Positions 61,948 to 64,000 of a stretch of DNA of 64,000 nt are shown here, in pieces. The notes under the pieces were generated by a model. It was not told the origin of the DNA and ran no database searches. It saw nothing but the letters and a program-made list of their open reading frames with translations. The position numbers were made by a program, and so were the translations under genes. Each line of letters begins with the position of its first letter. The first letter of the stretch is position 1. The DNA is from Clostridiales bacterium Firm_04 (GTDB taxonomy: Bacteria > Bacillota > Clostridia > Oscillospirales > Ruminococcaceae), in assembly GCA_001603005.1 (NCBI GenBank), contig LVAJ01000040.1:1-64000 (forward strand), written 5' to 3'.

Positions 61948-62535
61948 TTGGCTAGAAAATATACGTCGAATAACGACAAAGAGGATTATACCGAATCAGA
62001 TGAATTGAAAAAATTTCAACAAGCCATGTCAGATCTTGATGATTCTTTATTTGATATGGTAAGTAGTGTTCAACAAATCAAGCTTAAAGAACTGGAAATA
62101 CAGTTAAAAGAAGCTTCTATGCTAACAAAAGAACAGATTTTATATGGCATACATCAAGACACTGACGAAGAAGATGATGATACAGAAGACGATGATGAAA
62201 TAGAGGAGAGAGTATCATCTGATGTTAATCAATCTTCAATTGGACGAAGCAGAAGAATAACTCCTGAATATGATATTGAAAAAATGCTGAATCAAAGAGC
62301 ACTCCAAATAGAACGCGAACGAAATGCTTGGCGTATTAAACGACAAATGCGTGAAGAAAGAAAAGAAGCTATAATAAACTGTATAAAAACAATTGGGAAA
62401 GGTGCATGGTTTGTTATTAAGCATTTAGGATCAGGAATTGCTTGGTTCTTAGCCAAAATAGTAGCTGGTATTAAAAATATTATTAAATGGGTATACTTGA
62501 AAATATATTTTCTAAGCTCGAAACGAAAAAGATAA
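61948..62535 (+). CDS. AT-rich islet protein: acidic, basic and membrane-active segments
   Basis: A 195-aa protein with base composition and codon use (AAA, GAA, TTA, ATA) unlike all neighbours, which points to transfer. An N-terminal helical part (15-68) is followed by an acidic run (71-88, almost all Asp/Glu), a long basic helix with coiled-coil character (113-140), and a C-terminal glycine-rich hydrophobic stretch (about 150-180, ending with a basic SKRKR tail) that could insert in the membrane. No family recognised. The TTG at 61948 is preferred because AAAGGAGAGGG lies just before it; an in-frame TTG at 61930 lacks a ribosome site. Confidence 0.72.
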   Translation: MARKYTSNNDKEDYTESDELKKFQQAMSDLDDSLFDMVSSVQQIKLKELEIQLKEASMLTKEQILYGIHQDTDEEDDDTEDDDEIEERVSSDVNQSSIGRSRRITPEYDIEKMLNQRALQIERERNAWRIKRQMREERKEAIINCIKTIGKGAWFVIKHLGSGIAWFLAKIVAGIKNIIKWVYLKIYFLSSKRKR

Positions 62536-62585
62536 TTTATACCATAGCGCAGTATCTTCCATATAAAAGGACGTACAATTTTGTT

Positions 62586-62619
62586 AGAACCCCCGCGGGT
62601 TCAAATCTGCGGGGCTTCT
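62586..62619 (+). terminator. Hairpin at the right border of the AT-rich islet
   Basis: AGAACCCCCGCGG/CTGCGGGGCTTCT, one mismatch, loop GTTCAAAT, resembling the left-border hairpin (CCCCGC plus GTT-AAT loop). The T content after it is weak (CTTCTATTAT). Confidence 0.6.
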
Positions 62620-62636
62620 ATTATAAATAGTACCGC

Positions 62637-62676
62637 ATAAAAAACACCCTCACAGATCGCTCTGCGAGGGTGTTTT
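62637..62676 (-). terminator. ppdK terminator
   Basis: On the minus strand AAAACACCCT/AGGGTGTTTT forms the outer stem with an inner CACAGA/TCTGCG part, followed by TTTTTT. Confidence 0.88.
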
Positions 62677-62711
62677 GTGATTCAGTTACCTGAACGGATT
62701 GGATTCGCGCA

Positions 62712-64000
62712 TTAGCGCAGTGCAGCCTGTGCCGCAGCCAGTCTTGCGATCGGCACACGGAACGGCGAGCAGGAAACGTAATCCAGACCGATCTCGTGGC
62801 AGAACTCAACAGAAGTCGGATCGCCGCCGTGCTCACCGCAGATACCGCAGTGGAGCTTCGGGTTGACCGGCTTGCCCAGTTCGATTGCCATCTTCATCAG
62901 CTTGCCGACGCCGACCTGGTCAAGCTTTGCGAACGGATCGCTCTCAAAGATCTTCTGATCGTAGTAAGCGCCGAGGAACTTGCCTGCGTCGTCACGGGAG
63001 AAGCCGAATGTCATCTGGGTGAGGTCATTGGTACCGAAGCAGAAGAAATCAGCTTCCTTCGCAATGTCATCAGCCGTCAGAGCTGCACGCGGGATCTCGA
63101 TCATGGTACCGACCTGATACTTCAGATCTGCGCCTGCTGCTGCGATGACTTCGTCAGCGGTCTTGACAACAACGTCCTTGACGAACTTGAGCTCCTTGAC
63201 CTCGCCGACGAGCGGGATCATGATTTCCGGCTCAACAGTCCAGTCCGGATGTGCCTTCTTGACATTGATCGCAGCCTTGATGACAGCCTTGGTCTGCATT
63301 GCTGCGATTTCCGGATAGGTGACAGCCAGACGGCAGCCGCGGTGGCCCATCATCGGGTTGAACTCATGCAGGGAAGCGATGATCGCCTTGATGTCCTCAA
63401 CGGACTTGCCCTGTGCATCAGCCAGTGCCTTGATGTCAGCTTCTTCGGTCGGAACGAACTCGTGGAGCGGCGGATCCAGGAAACGAATGGTAACAGGATT
63501 GCCTTCCAGAGCCTCGTACAGAGCCTCGAAGTCAGCCTGCTGCATCGGCTCGATCTTTGCCAGAGCTGCCTCGCGCTGCTCAACAGTATCTGCGCAGATC
63601 ATCTCACGGAATGCAGCGATTCTGGACGGCTCGAAGAACATGTGCTCGGTACGGCAGAGACCGATACCCTCAGCGCCAAGCTCTCTTGCCTTCTTCGCAT
63701 CAGCCGGCGTATCCGCATTGGTGCGAACCTTCAGCTTGCGATACTTGTCTGCCCAGCCCATAACTCTGCCGAACTCGCCGGCGATCTGAGCGTCAACAGT
63801 CGGGATAATGCCCTTATAGATGTTACCGGTGGTACCGTCAATGGAAATTGCATCGCCTTCCTTGAAGGTCTCGCCGTTGAGCGTGAACACCTTGTTTGCT
63901 TCGTCCATGTTGATGTCGGAGCAGCCGGAAACGCAGCAGGTACCCATACCACGTGCAACAACAGCTGCGTGAGAGGTCATACCGCCGCGGACAGTCAGGA
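62712..64000 (-). CDS. ppdK: Pyruvate phosphate dikinase, C-terminal part (cut by window edge)
   Basis: Interconverts pyruvate, ATP and phosphate with PEP, AMP and pyrophosphate; in anaerobes it replaces pyruvate kinase. The window shows only the C-terminal 430 or so residues, starting LTVRGGMTSHAAVVARGMGTCCVSG with the phosphorylatable His, followed by the linker and the PEP/pyruvate barrel: GIGLCRTEHMFFEP, RFLDPPLHEFVPT, MGHRGCRLAVTYPEI, KLHCGICGEHGGDP (catalytic Cys). The N-terminal ATP-grasp part lies beyond base 64000. The stop at 62712 and the terminator after it mark the end of the transcript. Confidence 0.97.
   Translation of the reverse strand, partial: LTVRGGMTSHAAVVARGMGTCCVSGCSDINMDEANKVFTLNGETFKEGDAISIDGTTGNIYKGIIPTVDAQIAGEFGRVMGWADKYRKLKVRTNADTPADAKKARELGAEGIGLCRTEHMFFEPSRIAAFREMICADTVEQREAALAKIEPMQQADFEALYEALEGNPVTIRFLDPPLHEFVPTEEADIKALADAQGKSVEDIKAIIASLHEFNPMMGHRGCRLAVTYPEIAAMQTKAVIKAAINVKKAHPDWTVEPEIMIPLVGEVKELKFVKDVVVKTADEVIAAAGADLKYQVGTMIEIPRAALTADDIAKEADFFCFGTNDLTQMTFGFSRDDAGKFLGAYYDQKIFESDPFAKLDQVGVGKLMKMAIELGKPVNPKLHCGICGEHGGDPTSVEFCHEIGLDYVSCSPFRVPIARLAAAQAALR

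Noticed and set aside
62590-62615. tRNA gene or tRNA remnant at the islet border
   Set aside because: The GTTCAAAT loop and flanking stem look like a T-arm, but no acceptor, D or anticodon arms are present; the segment reads as a terminator-type hairpin.

Overview
The window looks like chromosomal DNA of a Ruminococcus-like clostridium (Oscillospiraceae/Ruminococcaceae). The evidence is a moderately GC-rich sequence with strong codon bias, a PolC-type replicase, a clostridial dcw cluster (mraZ to ftsZ plus a DivIVA-like gene), a murE with the meso-DAP signature DNPR, short-form HisG with HisZ, a one-chain PurL, MtaB and pyruvate phosphate dikinase. The species assignment is inference; no rRNA is present.

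Layout. 1-7.5 kb (+): a small membrane protein, RNase P RNA, an anchored extracytoplasmic protein, then minD-like, mgsA, a small Cys protein, hisS, a class B PBP and an ArsC-like gene. 7.5-11.7 kb: an accessory stretch with a small lipoprotein, an unrecognised 365-aa protein, an exact 172-bp tandem duplication, a lipoprotein-anchored barnase with its barstar, a possible nuclease-fold protein, and an island of perfect palindromes. 11.7-18.7 kb (-): metK with an unexplained leader, then the partial histidine operon hisZ-hisG-hisD-hisC plus a zinc-ribbon protein and an upstream membrane protein. 18.8-31 kb (-): the operon pyrH-frr-uppS-cdsA-dxr-rseP-(membrane protein)-ispG-(unknown)-polC, which joins nucleotide supply, ribosome recycling, isoprenoid and lipid precursors, membrane proteolysis and replication.

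31-49 kb (+): after a 1.1-kb intergenic region holding a NrdR-like box pair and a structured mraZ leader comes the division and wall cluster mraZ-rsmH-ftsL-ftsI(PASTA)-murE-mraY-ftsW-nudix-murG-murA-ftsQ-ftsZ-divIVA. It lacks murF, murD, murC and ftsA and carries an inserted Nudix gene. It is followed by a stand-alone fumarase beta subunit and a sigma factor. 50-52.6 kb: small zinc-ribbon and DUF1858 proteins, a DUF4317 protein and a GNAT acetyltransferase. 52.8-57.9 kb (-): purL and mtaB. 58-62 kb (+): an HPr-like protein without the active-site His, a fusion of a TetM/EF-G-type ribosomal GTPase with a Rae1/YacP-type NYN nuclease, and a DUF4279-like protein. 61.9-62.6 kb is an AT-rich islet with one membrane-tethered coiled-coil protein between two similar hairpins. 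The window ends inside ppdK (-).

The most interesting items are the GTPase-nuclease fusion (a candidate ribosome rescue or mRNA cleavage factor in one polypeptide), the surface-anchored barnase/barstar pair between repeat structures, the NrdR-like box pair with no RNR gene beside it, and the AT-rich islet. Promoters here follow a very regular pattern (TTGACA-like, 17 bp, TATAAT-like), so several transcription units could be placed. Many long antisense open frames exist, but they are explained by codon bias.
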